Shown here: piece after piece, positions 16,746-24,640 of the stretch | How the letters are laid out: the number at the start of each line of letters is the position of its first letter | How positions within the stretch are numbered: the first letter of the stretch is position 1 | Source of the DNA: Deltaproteobacteria bacterium | GTDB taxonomy: Bacteria; Myxococcota_A; UBA796; GCA-2862545 | DNA: 52,671 nt | NCBI GenBank assembly: GCA_016938035.1 | Contig: JAFGVK010000072.1 | Coordinates: 1-52,671 of the forward strand | Direction of reading: 5' to 3' | Position numbers and translations under genes: made by a program | Notes under the pieces: model-generated | Databases searched by the model: none | What the model saw: the letters and a program-made list of their open reading frames with translations, nothing else | Told to the model about the DNA's origin: nothing

Positions 16746-16826
16746 TAGGGGTGGAGGGACTCGAACCCTCAAGACCGAAGCCACTCGATTTTGAGTCGAG
16801 CGCGTATACCATTCCGCCACACCCCC
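16746..16826 (-). tRNA. tRNA-Leu (anticodon CAA)
   Basis: On the minus strand the sequence folds as a class II tRNA. The acceptor strand GGGGGTG pairs with CACCCCT, with a G-U at the first pair. The D stem is GCG/CGC. The anticodon stem is CTCGA/TCGAG with loop CTCAAAA, giving anticodon CAA, which reads UUG (Leu). A 13-nt variable arm and T arm GAGGG-TTCGAGT-CCCTC follow. The discriminator base is A, as expected for Leu. CCA is not encoded (CCC follows). The 81-nt length is slightly short for a Leu tRNA because of the compact D loop and variable arm. Confidence 0.93.
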
Positions 16827-17057
16827 CCAGGGGATGAGCTGCTCCGAACGCTCGCGCGTTCAGCACCTCTCGCAGGGGCTATATGCGACCCAACGCGCCA
16901 CCGCAAGGGCCAAGCCCCTCTGCGGCGCGCCAAGCCAGGGTCACCCGCCAGTCGCGAGGCGAGCCCTGGACCGCTGCCTCCAAGCCCGCGGCACAGCTCC
17001 GCTGGCTGGACCGCCCGAGGTGGCGAACAGCGCCGCCCCCGAAGGGGCAGCAGGAGG

Positions 17058-17822
17058 CTACCAGCGCGAGGCGCTCTTCCACCGGCCAGCGGACTGCCGG
17101 ACCATGCCGGTCTTCTTGAGCTCAAGCAGCACCGAGTGGACGTCCTGCGGCGCGAGAGCGGGGTAGGTGTCCTTCGCGGCGTGCATCACGCCCGCCATCA
17201 GCACCGCCTCTGAGAGACCGTTGTCACCGTAGGAGCGGAGGCGCTCCAGGGCAGCCTTCCTCACCCAATCGCGCTGCTCAGCCTCCTGCACCGTGAGCAG
17301 GACCGGCGCCTTCTCTCGCACCGCGCGCTTGCGCGGCGTGCGCTCCGACACCCGGCGCTTCTCCAGCTTCTCTGCCGCGTCAGCCTGCGCCCTCTGGACG
17401 GCGTTGGTGCGGACCGGGAGCTTCACCAGCTCCGGCTCGACCTCGGCCCAGCCCTCGAGGCGCGTCACCGCCGCGGCGCGCGCTGCGGGGTTCCGGTACT
17501 CGCTCACGGACTCCCGCTGCAACATCTCCCGGAAGCGGCCTGGGATGCGCTCGGCAGGCATGGCGTCGTACTCAGAGAGAAATTCCTCCCAGGTGGCACC
17601 ATCGGGGAGATCGGCCACCTCTCGCTCGATGCGAGCGGCAAAGGCCACTAGGTCGCGCCGGAGCATCGACGAGAGGCCGTCCACGTCCACCAGTGCGAAG
17701 AGGTCCACGATGGTCCTGGACGCGAGCTGCCCCAGGGGCAGACGCAGCGCGGCGGCGGCGAGCGTCTCTACCGTCAGCGCGTCCGAGGTCCGCAGGGCGT
17801 CGATCTGAATTCGTTCGTGCAC
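17058..17822 (-). CDS. Hypothetical protein with a basic linker and a possible winged-helix C terminus
   Basis: I do not recognise this 254-residue protein. The N-terminal 130 residues are helical and acidic (VADLPDGATWEEFLSEYDAMP). A strongly basic stretch follows (RRVSERTPRKRAVREK, about 156-171). The last 75 residues (QRDWVRKAALERLRSYGDNG, then DVHSVLLELKKTGMV and RWKSASRW) could fold as a winged helix that binds nucleic acid. The start is a GTG at 17822 with GGAG five bases upstream. The cobalamin adenosyltransferase gene diverges from it across 75 bp. Codon use matches the neighbours. Nucleic-acid binding is inference only. Confidence 0.6.
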   Translation of the reverse strand: MHERIQIDALRTSDALTVETLAAAALRLPLGQLASRTIVDLFALVDVDGLSSMLRRDLVAFAARIEREVADLPDGATWEEFLSEYDAMPAERIPGRFREMLQRESVSEYRNPAARAAAVTRLEGWAEVEPELVKLPVRTNAVQRAQADAAEKLEKRRVSERTPRKRAVREKAPVLLTVQEAEQRDWVRKAALERLRSYGDNGLSEAVLMAGVMHAAKDTYPALAPQDVHSVLLELKKTGMVRQSAGRWKSASRW

Positions 17823-17897
17823 AATGTCTCCTTGCACAGGCTGCACCTCAAGCTATTGACATCGGACCCATCCGTCACCAAAGCAGGAGCGTTTGCC

Positions 17898-18488
17898 ATG
17901 AGAATCAGCCGCGTGTACACCCGGACGGGAGACCACGGCCTCACCAGACTGGTGATGGGGAGGGAGGTCTCGAAGGACCACGTCCGCATCCAGTCCTATG
18001 GCGATGTGGACGAGCTCAACGCGGTGCTGGGGGTAGCGCTGGCGGCTCACAGCGCGGAGGGCGAGGGGGCTGCCCTGCTCCGCGAGTGGCTGGAGCTGGT
18101 ACAGCACGAGCTGTTCGACCTCGGGGCCGACCTCGCGACGAGACCCGAGGACCGGTGGCCTGGGATGCACAGGCTCGGCACGGAGCAGGTGACCCGGCTG
18201 GAGCAGTGGATGGATCGACTCAACGAGGAGCTCCCGCCGCTGGAGGAGTTCATCCTCCCCGGAGGGGGGATGGTCGCGGCGCTGCTCCACCAGGCGCGGA
18301 CCGTCTGTCGCAGGGCCGAGCGGAGGGTGGTGACCCTGATGAGCGCTGAGGAGGGCCTCGGTGAGGTGCCTGTGATGTACCTCAACCGGCTGTCGGACGC
18401 GCTGTTCGTGTTCTCGCGGTACGCGAGCCGCCTGTACGGGGAGCCAGAGGTGCTGTGGAGGAACCCCTCCAGGCGGTCAGCGCCCTGA
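17898..18488 (+). CDS. PduO-type cob(I)yrinic acid a,c-diamide adenosyltransferase
   Basis: The enzyme transfers the adenosyl group of ATP to cob(I)alamin to make adenosylcobalamin. PduO/MMAB signatures are visible: RVYTRTGDHGLTRL (ATP-binding N terminus), SYGDVDELNAVLG, EFILPGGG, ARTVCRRAERRVV and YLNRLSDALFVFSRY. Typical PduO reads TGD-x-G-x-T, and this protein keeps it. At 196 residues its length is typical. CAGGAG nine bases before the ATG at 17898 supports the start. The 3' end overlaps the converging kinase gene by 12 bp. No cobalamin riboswitch is evident in the 75-bp upstream gap. Confidence 0.92.
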   Translation: MRISRVYTRTGDHGLTRLVMGREVSKDHVRIQSYGDVDELNAVLGVALAAHSAEGEGAALLREWLELVQHELFDLGADLATRPEDRWPGMHRLGTEQVTRLEQWMDRLNEELPPLEEFILPGGGMVAALLHQARTVCRRAERRVVTLMSAEEGLGEVPVMYLNRLSDALFVFSRYASRLYGEPEVLWRNPSRRSAP

Positions 18489-19808
18489 CCAGACCAGATA
18501 CACCACCAGGGCCCCAATCGACGCCAGGGTGGTGAGCTGCAGGACCACCACCGCCGCCCACCACGGCCATGCCAGCGGCCGCACGGGGTTCGCGACCCGC
18601 TGCAGCCGCTCGATCTCCGCCTGAGCGGAGACAAGCTCGTCTTGCAGGGTGCGCCGCGTGGCCTCACAGGCCGGGTTGTGGATCTGCAGCGGCGCGGTGA
18701 CCTCGCCCCCAGGGCCCTTGGAGGCGGTGGACAGCTCCAGGTACAGGCGCACCAGGCCGTCAAAGGCGTCGCTGAGCTCACTCATCGAGGGGAACCGCCC
18801 CTTGGGGTCTATCGCCAGCGCCCTGTCCATCAGGGCGCTCAGCGCACCAGAGAAGCGATCCTCTGCCTCCGCACCAGCGGCGCCGAAGGCGCCCCTCACC
18901 GCCTCCGAGATCCTGGCGCGGTCTGAGTCCGGCAGCGCGTCACCGCTCCCAAAGGCGGAGGCGTCAAGCCAGCGGTCGAGGAACTGGCTGGGGTCCCGCC
19001 CGTAGACCTCAAAGACCTCGCTCATCCGGGCCATGCGGAAGCGCGGGGAGTGGGCCCCGTTCCGCGGGATCGCCCCCCCCTCCAGCACCGTGCTCCGCAT
19101 CCAGAGCAGCGCGAACACCGAGCTGGCGAGCGACCACTGATCCGCGGCCGCGGGCGTGGTACTCATCGCGCGGAACAGGTGCTCTGGAGGGAGGAAGTTG
19201 TCGGTGCCCACCGCGAGCCGCCCGGTCTCCCACAGGCCATCGCTGGCCTCGCGGTCACGGGCCACCCCAAAATCTGAGATCAGCCATCGCCCCCCGGCCG
19301 AGAGCAACACGTTGGACGGCTTGACGTCCCCGTGCGCCACCGCCTGCCCGCGGCTGTGCTCAAAGAAGCGGTGAAAGTCCGCGAGGCGCTTGGCCACCTC
19401 CGCGGCGGCGGCCATCAGCCGCCCGATGGCGTCCGGCTCGGTGAGCTTCTCGCGCCACCACCCCTCCATGTCCAGGGGGCACCACTCCATCACCAAGCCC
19501 GTGACCAGGGGATTTCCCACCAGATCGTAGAGCCTCGGGCACGGGAGCTCCTCCTCCAGGCGCGACAGCGCCATCAGGATCTGAGCCTCCCCCTGGAGCT
19601 GGTCCAGCGACTCCTCGTCGCCCTCGTGCCACAGCTTGAGCGCGAGCGGCACCCCGCTAGAGACGGAGGAGGTGCCCACGGGTCCTCCTCTCCCCAGCAC
19701 CTTGCGCACCACGGCTAGCCCACCGCGGCGCGCGCGCGCGCCAGGCGCCGGGACGTAACGACGCCCCGATCGCCCCTCCCACGAGGAGGGGAGCGTCGCT
19801 GTCGTCAC
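18477..19808 (-). CDS. Membrane-anchored Hanks-type Ser/Thr protein kinase
   Basis: This 443-residue protein is a eukaryote-like protein kinase. The catalytic Lys is probably K58 (PLALKLW), with E74 in the C helix, the catalytic loop HGDVKPSNVLL (D161), ISDFGVAR (DFG at 179-181) and a PPEH activation-end motif. The Gly-rich loop is degenerate (VRKVLGRGG), which is unusual. A coiled-coil-prone segment (TLQDELVSAQAEIERLQ) precedes a single C-terminal transmembrane helix near 415-437 (AAVVVLQLTTLASIGALVV) with almost no extracytoplasmic domain. So it probably senses internal signals or partner proteins. The GTG start abuts the stop of the upstream gene with no gap. It converges on the adenosyltransferase gene. 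Confidence 0.9.
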   Translation of the reverse strand: MTTATLPSSWEGRSGRRYVPAPGARARRGGLAVVRKVLGRGGPVGTSSVSSGVPLALKLWHEGDEESLDQLQGEAQILMALSRLEEELPCPRLYDLVGNPLVTGLVMEWCPLDMEGWWREKLTEPDAIGRLMAAAAEVAKRLADFHRFFEHSRGQAVAHGDVKPSNVLLSAGGRWLISDFGVARDREASDGLWETGRLAVGTDNFLPPEHLFRAMSTTPAAADQWSLASSVFALLWMRSTVLEGGAIPRNGAHSPRFRMARMSEVFEVYGRDPSQFLDRWLDASAFGSGDALPDSDRARISEAVRGAFGAAGAEAEDRFSGALSALMDRALAIDPKGRFPSMSELSDAFDGLVRLYLELSTASKGPGGEVTAPLQIHNPACEATRRTLQDELVSAQAEIERLQRVANPVRPLAWPWWAAVVVLQLTTLASIGALVVYLVWSGR

Positions 19809-20732
19809 CTAGAAGCGACCGCCGAAGGTCGGAATGGGGGTGCCACCGTCGAGGATGACGCCCCAGCTGAAGGTGCTCACCCCCACCCCGAGTACCCCTG
19901 CGGAGAGGAGGAAGAGCTGGTTGGTGGAGGTCTTGAGGGTCTCTACCTCGTCGAGGGTGGTCGCGTCGTTGTACTCCGCCAGCTTCTGCCCAGACATCAT
20001 GTACAGAGCCCCTGCCCCGGCGACGATACCGAGCCCCCCCACGATCAGCGGGGTCTTCTCGGGAGGACGCTCGCGTCCAAGCTCGATCGCGCCGTCTGCC
20101 GTGGTCACCTGCCCCTTGTTCTTGTCCTTCTTCTTCTTGCCGGTGTTCTCAGCCACCGCCGCGCCCAGCGCCTGGGGGGGGAAGTCGTTGGAGGTGATCA
20201 CCCAGGACTGCACATCGCCGTGCTCCCACTGGTACAGGTGCGGGCGCCCCTGGCGGGCCTGAGGCGCCGAGATCTTGCGCCCGTCCAGGTAGTGAACGCC
20301 GGCCGGATCGAGCTGTTTGCCCTCGACGGCCACGGGATCGCCCTGGCTCTCGCGCTTGGCGTCCTCGTAGGCGAGCCGGGAGGGGTGATCTGGCGGCAGG
20401 TCCTCGGTGCCGTAGGAGAAGACCGGGTCCACCTCTAGCGCGGTCATGTACCAGTCGAAGCCGCCGATCATGTCGCCGCCCGCGTACAGACCAGAGCCAA
20501 TGGCACGGTAGACCCGCCCGGTGATCTGCGCGGGGAGCACCTCGTTCATGCAGGGCAGCCCCTGCTGGATGCTGGTCGCAGCCGCTCCGGCTGCGGCGTT
20601 GTCACGCCCCATGAGGGAGGACTCCACCGTCCCGAGGTCTGACAGGACCTGGTCGATGGTGTAGGGGGCTGTACAGGCCGCAGACGCGAGACCGGGAAGC
20701 CACAGCAGAGCGGACAGGATGACAGCGCGCAC
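19809..20732 (-). CDS. Secreted or membrane protein of unknown function upstream of the kinase
   Basis: The 307-residue product starts with a signal peptide (VRAVILSALLWLPGLASA, cleavage before Cys-19 or nearby). A helical region with possible TPR-like character follows (GRVYRAIGSGLYAGGDMIGG, then FDWYMTALEVDPVF). Next come a Lys-rich stretch (GKKKKDKNKG), a hydrophobic segment (LIVGGLGIVAGAGALYMMSG) and another near the C terminus (LFLLSAGVLGVGVSTFSWGV). This signal / TPR-like / two-helix plan recurs in myxobacterial proteins encoded beside kinases, but I cannot name a family. A strong GGAGGAG before the GTG at 20732 supports the start. The kinase follows without a gap, so the two likely act together. 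Confidence 0.7.
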   Translation of the reverse strand: MRAVILSALLWLPGLASAACTAPYTIDQVLSDLGTVESSLMGRDNAAAGAAATSIQQGLPCMNEVLPAQITGRVYRAIGSGLYAGGDMIGGFDWYMTALEVDPVFSYGTEDLPPDHPSRLAYEDAKRESQGDPVAVEGKQLDPAGVHYLDGRKISAPQARQGRPHLYQWEHGDVQSWVITSNDFPPQALGAAVAENTGKKKKDKNKGQVTTADGAIELGRERPPEKTPLIVGGLGIVAGAGALYMMSGQKLAEYNDATTLDEVETLKTSTNQLFLLSAGVLGVGVSTFSWGVILDGGTPIPTFGGRF

Positions 20733-21442
20733 GTCTCCTCCTATTTCATCGTTGCAGGGTATCACGAGCGCGGCAGGGACGCGACTCCTTCCCGGTGCGG
20801 CGCCGCGCGCGCTCCGCCGCCCTGTCTCCCGGGGCCAGCTCCCACCAGGGCGCGAGGGGACCGCGGTCCGGCCGCCGTCGCGGCCCTGACCAGCGGGCGC
20901 CCCCCTCCGCGCTAGCGCCGGCAGCGCCCCCGCTCCGGTCCTTCAACGGGGCCGGTCCGGCCACGCCACGGCGAGCGGGCCCCCCTCCGCTGTCCTCTCG
21001 ACGCGTGTCATTGTTCCTGCGCTCGTCGCGCACAAAAGCACGCTTATTCCCATGGGAACGGAGGCCCCTCGCCGATAGGCCTAGCGACGCGGCGCCCGTT
21101 TACGGTCTGGAAGACGCGACGAGCAACTTCATCGGATGGTTCCAGTGGAGGGATGAAGCGCCTCCTGTGAGCCTGTCCGACCGATGGACCCGTGCCGGCA
21201 GCGGGTCCGCCCAGCGGTCCTCCAGCACCCGCTCCCGTCGAGGACCAGCCCTTGGAGACGCCCTCCCACCACCGCCGCGATGGGCCTGGGGCGCGCAGAT
21301 CGGCAGCGGCCCCACGTCCTGGCGCGTGGCCCCGGCGCTCACCCGGCGCATCGCTCGATGGTGGCCGTGTCTGCGGCACCGGCAGCGCGCTTGCGACGAG
21401 CGCTCATCGGGCTACACACAGGCATAGCCCGAGGACCTCTCA
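20733..21442. other. 710-bp divergent intergenic region containing repeat copy A
   Basis: The region separates the minus-strand secreted-protein gene from the plus-strand lipoprotein gene. It must hold the promoters of both. The only structured part I see is the 200-bp repeat at 20991-21190. The flanks (20733-20990 and 21191-21442) are GC-rich, with open frames that look like noise. Confidence 0.5.
20991..21190. repeat. 200-bp dispersed repeat, copy A
   Basis: This segment aligns over its full length with 23728-23927 in the same orientation, at roughly 80% identity by eye and with almost no net length change. It includes a 22-base identical block (positions 21030-21051) and a 17-base identical block (positions 21083-21099 approximately). 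On the minus strand the core reads as protein (EPSDEVARRVFQTVNGRRV). Most differences from copy B in that core are synonymous, so it may be a fragment of a decayed gene. In-frame stops follow in this copy. Confidence 0.75.
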
Positions 21443-21784
21443 GTGCGCGCCCTCTTCCTCTTGCTCTTGGCCTGCTCCACCCCGCAGAGCACAGGCCCTG
21501 CCCTCCCCACCCCGTGGACCGATCTCCCCGCGCCAGCCCTGGACGCGCAGGTTCGCCCAGAGGAGAGCGGAGACCTCCACTTGGTCTACCAGGGCGCCTC
21601 CAGAGATCAATTGGTGGAGGTGTGGTCCGCGGCGCTCCGTGCTGGCGGGTGGGATGTCTCCGCGCCTCGCAAGGCAGGCCCGATGACCCTCCTCAACGCG
21701 TCCTTGGGGGACCGGCACCTGGAGCTGCTCGTGAGCGGCAAGGGCGCCAAGCTCGACGTACTGATCTACGAGAAGCGACCATGA
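21443..21784 (+). CDS. Small lipoprotein, function unknown
   Basis: The 113-residue product has a short lipoprotein signal (MRALFLLLLAC) and a mature domain of about 100 residues. The part from LHLVYQGASRDQLVEVWSAA to the end (LDVLIYEKRP) looks like one alpha/beta domain. It is not a family I recognise. The start is a GTG at 21443 with GAGG upstream. Its stop overlaps the GH3 start by 4 nt (ATGA), so it heads the lipoprotein / GH3 / SDR cassette. Confidence 0.7.
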   Translation: MRALFLLLLACSTPQSTGPALPTPWTDLPAPALDAQVRPEESGDLHLVYQGASRDQLVEVWSAALRAGGWDVSAPRKAGPMTLLNASLGDRHLELLVSGKGAKLDVLIYEKRP

Positions 21785-22869
21785 CCGCGCTGCTCGCCCT
21801 CTGCCTCGCCTTGGCTTCAGAGCCCGCAGAGCTCCCCGACCCGGGATCGGCCGCCATCGCAGCGCCGCCGCACGGAGCGGGCATCAGCGCGCTGATGTGG
21901 CAAATGACGCTGGAAGAGAAGGCGGCGCAGATCCTGCTCGCCTACCCACAGCTCGACCGCGAGGGGCCGGTCGACGTGGGCGGCGTGCTGATGATCGGCC
22001 CGCTGCTCAAGGATCTGGACCGCGCGAGGGCGCTGATCGCCTCCTCCCGGCGGCGCGCCAGGATCCCCCCCTTCTTCGCCGCCGACATCGAGGGAGGAGA
22101 CTTCAACCGCCTCAAGCGGCACCCCGACCTCGCGCTGCTCCCCTCTGCTGCGGCGCTAGGAGCCCTCCCCGACGCAGAGGTGGAGGCCTGGGGGAGCCGG
22201 ATCGGCAGGGTGATGCACGAGGTGGGCCTCAACATGAACCTCGCGCCGGTGCTGGACGTGGCGAGCTCCGGCCACATGTCTGACAACCACCGGTCGTTTG
22301 GGGGAGAGGCGGACCTGGTGGTCGCCAAGGGCCTCGCCTTTGCCAAGGGGCTGTCCGGCAGCGGGGTGATCCCCGTGGCGAAGCACTTCCCCGGCTACGG
22401 CGATCTGCCCGGTGACACCGACCACGCCCTGGTCACCGCGGCCTGGGACCGGCAGCGCGTGGAGCGGGAGATGTCGGTGTTTCAGCAGGTCGACGGGGTG
22501 ATGGGCGGGGTGATGATGGCCAACGTGAGCTACGCCGCCTACGGCGGAGTTCCCGCGGTGCTTGACCCCGAGCTGGTCCAGGCCGCACAGGGGCAGGGGT
22601 GGCTGACGGTCACCGACGACCTGGCGATCGGGGTGCTGGGGGACACCGTGGGCGGTACTCCCGAGCAGGTGGTCCGCCGCGCCTTCCTGGCGGGGAACGA
22701 TCTGCTGCTCACCACCGCCCCTCCAGACTGGGACCAGGGCGTCGACTACGTGGGCGTCATCAGCCAAATGGTGCGAGAGGACCCCGCGCTGGAGCCTCGG
22801 CTAGACCGCTCTGTGCGGCGGGTGCTCCAGCTGAAGGCGCGTATGGGGCTCCTGGAGGGGGACCGATGA
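21781..22869 (+). CDS. Glycoside hydrolase family 3 protein (NagZ-like beta-N-acetylhexosaminidase)
   Basis: GH3 enzymes of the NagZ type remove beta-linked N-acetylglucosamine, often from peptidoglycan fragments. The 362-residue protein has an N-terminal signal-like segment (MTALLALCLALA), the TIM barrel with FFAADIEGGDFNRL and GLNMNLAPVLDVAS, VAKHFPGYGDLPGDTDHAL (about 199-216) and the nucleophile region WLTVTDDLAIG (D279). The canonical NagZ loop KHFPGHGD-x(3)-DSH is altered here: the His after PG is Tyr, and the Asp-His pair reads GDTDH. The substrate may therefore differ. It overlaps the lipoprotein gene upstream and the SDR gene downstream by 4 nt each. Confidence 0.85.
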   Translation: MTALLALCLALASEPAELPDPGSAAIAAPPHGAGISALMWQMTLEEKAAQILLAYPQLDREGPVDVGGVLMIGPLLKDLDRARALIASSRRRARIPPFFAADIEGGDFNRLKRHPDLALLPSAAALGALPDAEVEAWGSRIGRVMHEVGLNMNLAPVLDVASSGHMSDNHRSFGGEADLVVAKGLAFAKGLSGSGVIPVAKHFPGYGDLPGDTDHALVTAAWDRQRVEREMSVFQQVDGVMGGVMMANVSYAAYGGVPAVLDPELVQAAQGQGWLTVTDDLAIGVLGDTVGGTPEQVVRRAFLAGNDLLLTTAPPDWDQGVDYVGVISQMVREDPALEPRLDRSVRRVLQLKARMGLLEGDR

Positions 22870-23702
22870 AGCAGGTGATCCTCGTCACCGGGGCACGCTC
22901 CGGCTTCGGTCTGGAGATCGCGGCACAGGCCGCTGGCGCCGGCCACATCGTGTACGCTGGGCTCCGGGACCTCGACACCGCCGGGCCGCTGCTTGAGGCC
23001 TGCGCGGGCACGCCCGTCACCCCCCTCCAGCTGGACGTCACCGACCCCAAACAGCGCGAGCGCGCTGTGGCGCGGGTGCTCCGCGAGCAGGGGCGCCTGG
23101 ACGCCCTGGTCAACAACGCCGGGGTCGCGCTGGGCGGCTTCCTGGAGCAGGTGGACGAGGACGAGCTGCGGCAGGTGCTGGAGGTGAACCTGTTCGGGGT
23201 CTGGGGGATGACCGTGGCGGTTCTCCCGGCGATGCGCTCCCAGCGCTCCGGCACGGTGGTCAACATCTCGTCCATGGCGGGGCGGATGGCCTTCCCGGGG
23301 CTGGGCGCCTACGCCACCTCCAAGTTCGCCCTGGAGGGCATGTCCGAGGCCTGGCGGCACGAGCTGGCCACCTTCGGGGTCAGGGTGGTGCTGATCGAGC
23401 CCGGCGCGTACCGCACCGACATCTTCGAGAGGAACCGGCGCCTCGCCCGGCGGGCCAGCGACCCAGACAGCCCCTGGGCGACGCTGGCACAGCGGGCCAA
23501 CGAGCGCTTCTCGGCGATAGCCGACCGGCAGGCCCGCGATCCCGCGGAGATCGGCGCGCTGGTCCTCCGCGTCCTCGCGGATCCCCACCCCAGGCTGCGC
23601 TACCCCACGGGGGCAGACGCGCAGCTCCGAAGCACGATGGTGAAGCTGCTGCCCTTCTCCTGGGTGCAGTGGGCGGTGCACAGGATGCTGCTAAGGGCCT
23701 GA
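22866..23702 (+). CDS. Short-chain dehydrogenase/reductase (classical SDR)
   Basis: This is an NAD(P)-dependent oxidoreductase of 278 residues. The cofactor motif TGARSGFG is at residues 8-15, LVNNAG follows at about 78-83, and the active site has Ser (VVNISSMAGR) and YATSK. The extended C terminus after residue 190 (PGAYRTDIFERNRRLARRAS) is typical of SDRs acting on lipids, retinol-like or steroid-like substrates. The ATG overlaps the GH3 stop (ATGA). Repeat copy B starts 26 bp after its stop. The substrate is unknown. Confidence 0.92.
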   Translation: MKQVILVTGARSGFGLEIAAQAAGAGHIVYAGLRDLDTAGPLLEACAGTPVTPLQLDVTDPKQRERAVARVLREQGRLDALVNNAGVALGGFLEQVDEDELRQVLEVNLFGVWGMTVAVLPAMRSQRSGTVVNISSMAGRMAFPGLGAYATSKFALEGMSEAWRHELATFGVRVVLIEPGAYRTDIFERNRRLARRASDPDSPWATLAQRANERFSAIADRQARDPAEIGALVLRVLADPHPRLRYPTGADAQLRSTMVKLLPFSWVQWAVHRMLLRA

Positions 23703-23727
23703 CGCCCCCCCTGCGGCGCCGAGTCGC

Positions 23728-23927
23728 TGGCCTCTCGGAGCGTGTCCCTGGTCCTCCGCTCGTCGCGCACAAAAGCACGTTTCCTCCCCAGGGAACGTCG
23801 GCCACACGCCGACAGGCCTGGCGACGCGGCGCCCGTTGACAGTCTGGAAGATCCGACGAGCAACCTCGTCGGATGGTTCCTATGGGAGGATGAAGCGCTT
23901 CCTGGGAGACTGTCCGGCTGATGGACC
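23728..23927. repeat. 200-bp dispersed repeat, copy B
   Basis: This is the direct partner of 20991-21190. It lies between the SDR stop and the 3' end of the TetR gene. It has a perfect 8-bp stem (CCGACGAG, loop CAAC, CTCGTCGG) and a second perfect stem (GTCGGC, loop CACAC, GCCGAC). Neither stem is fully kept in copy A. On the minus strand the core reads EPSDEVARRIFQTVNGRRV, with V/I changes and synonymous changes relative to copy A and a TAG stop just upstream of the core. Confidence 0.75.
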
Positions 23928-23941
23928 GGCGCCCCGCCCGC

Positions 23942-24580
23942 TCACAGGGTGCAGAGCCGGCGGGCCTGAGCCTTGACCTCGCGGATCCTGTCCTCGATGG
24001 CCTCTGGCGTGAACGGGCTGCCCCCCAGCAGGTGCCGGGTCACTGGGGTGGCCGCAAACCAGTGGAGGTGGAGAGCCACCGAGGTGGCCGCTAGGTGCCG
24101 GAGGTCCTGCGGGACCACCAGCCCGGCGTCCTGCCCGTCCTGGTAGAGGGCGACCACGTCGTCGAGCACTGTGGCCACCGAGAGGGCTGCGGCGCTGTTC
24201 ATGAACGGGCCGGCGTCCACAAATTCACGGAGCAGCAGGCGCGCTGCTCTTGGCGTGCCACCCAGATAGCGGATGATCGCCTCTGCGAGCCGGTCGAGCC
24301 GCTCGTGAAAATTGCCCCGGTCCTCGACCGCCTCGTGGACCAGCCGCCCCAGATCCGAGGCGATGGCCGTGAGCACCTCGATGTAGAGGTCCTCCTTGGT
24401 CTCGAAATGGTGGAAGAGCGTGGCCTTGGAGACGCCCGCCTCGCGCGCGATCGCGGACATACTGGCCCCTTGAAAGCCCGCGTCAGCAAATATCCCCTGC
24501 GCCGCTCTGAGGAAGGTGGAGCGCGGGATGGGCTCCTTGGGACGCCCCCTGCCTCGACGCTTTCCAGACTCAACAACCAT
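23942..24580 (-). CDS. TetR/AcrR-family transcriptional regulator
   Basis: The 212-residue protein has a basic N-terminal tail (GKRRGRGRPKE) and a TetR helix-turn-helix (about residues 20-66: FLRAAQGIFADAGFQGASMS, AIAREAGVSKATLFHHFETK). A helical ligand-binding domain follows. Such regulators usually repress nearby genes until a small molecule binds. The ATG at 24580 lacks a strong ribosome-binding site. It lies downstream of the sulfotransferase operon (60 bp) on the same strand and faces the SDR cassette, so either set could be its target. No palindromic operator was identified. Confidence 0.93.
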   Translation of the reverse strand: MVVESGKRRGRGRPKEPIPRSTFLRAAQGIFADAGFQGASMSAIAREAGVSKATLFHHFETKEDLYIEVLTAIASDLGRLVHEAVEDRGNFHERLDRLAEAIIRYLGGTPRAARLLLREFVDAGPFMNSAAALSVATVLDDVVALYQDGQDAGLVVPQDLRHLAATSVALHLHWFAATPVTRHLLGGSPFTPEAIEDRIREVKAQARRLCTL

Positions 24581-24640
24581 GTCAGCTCACTCCATACGGC
24601 GCCCGGGTAATGCCCCAGCGTCGCGCGCACCAAGAAAAGA

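Noticed and set aside
17856-17861. Perfect -35 hexamer TTGACA upstream of the cobalamin adenosyltransferase gene
   Set aside because: No acceptable -10 box lies 16-18 bases downstream, and the spacing would run into the ribosome-binding site.
20795-21427. A 210-codon plus-strand frame across repeat copy A
   Set aside because: Copy B stops this frame, most differences between copies are replacements on this strand, and the flanks are Arg/Pro noise.
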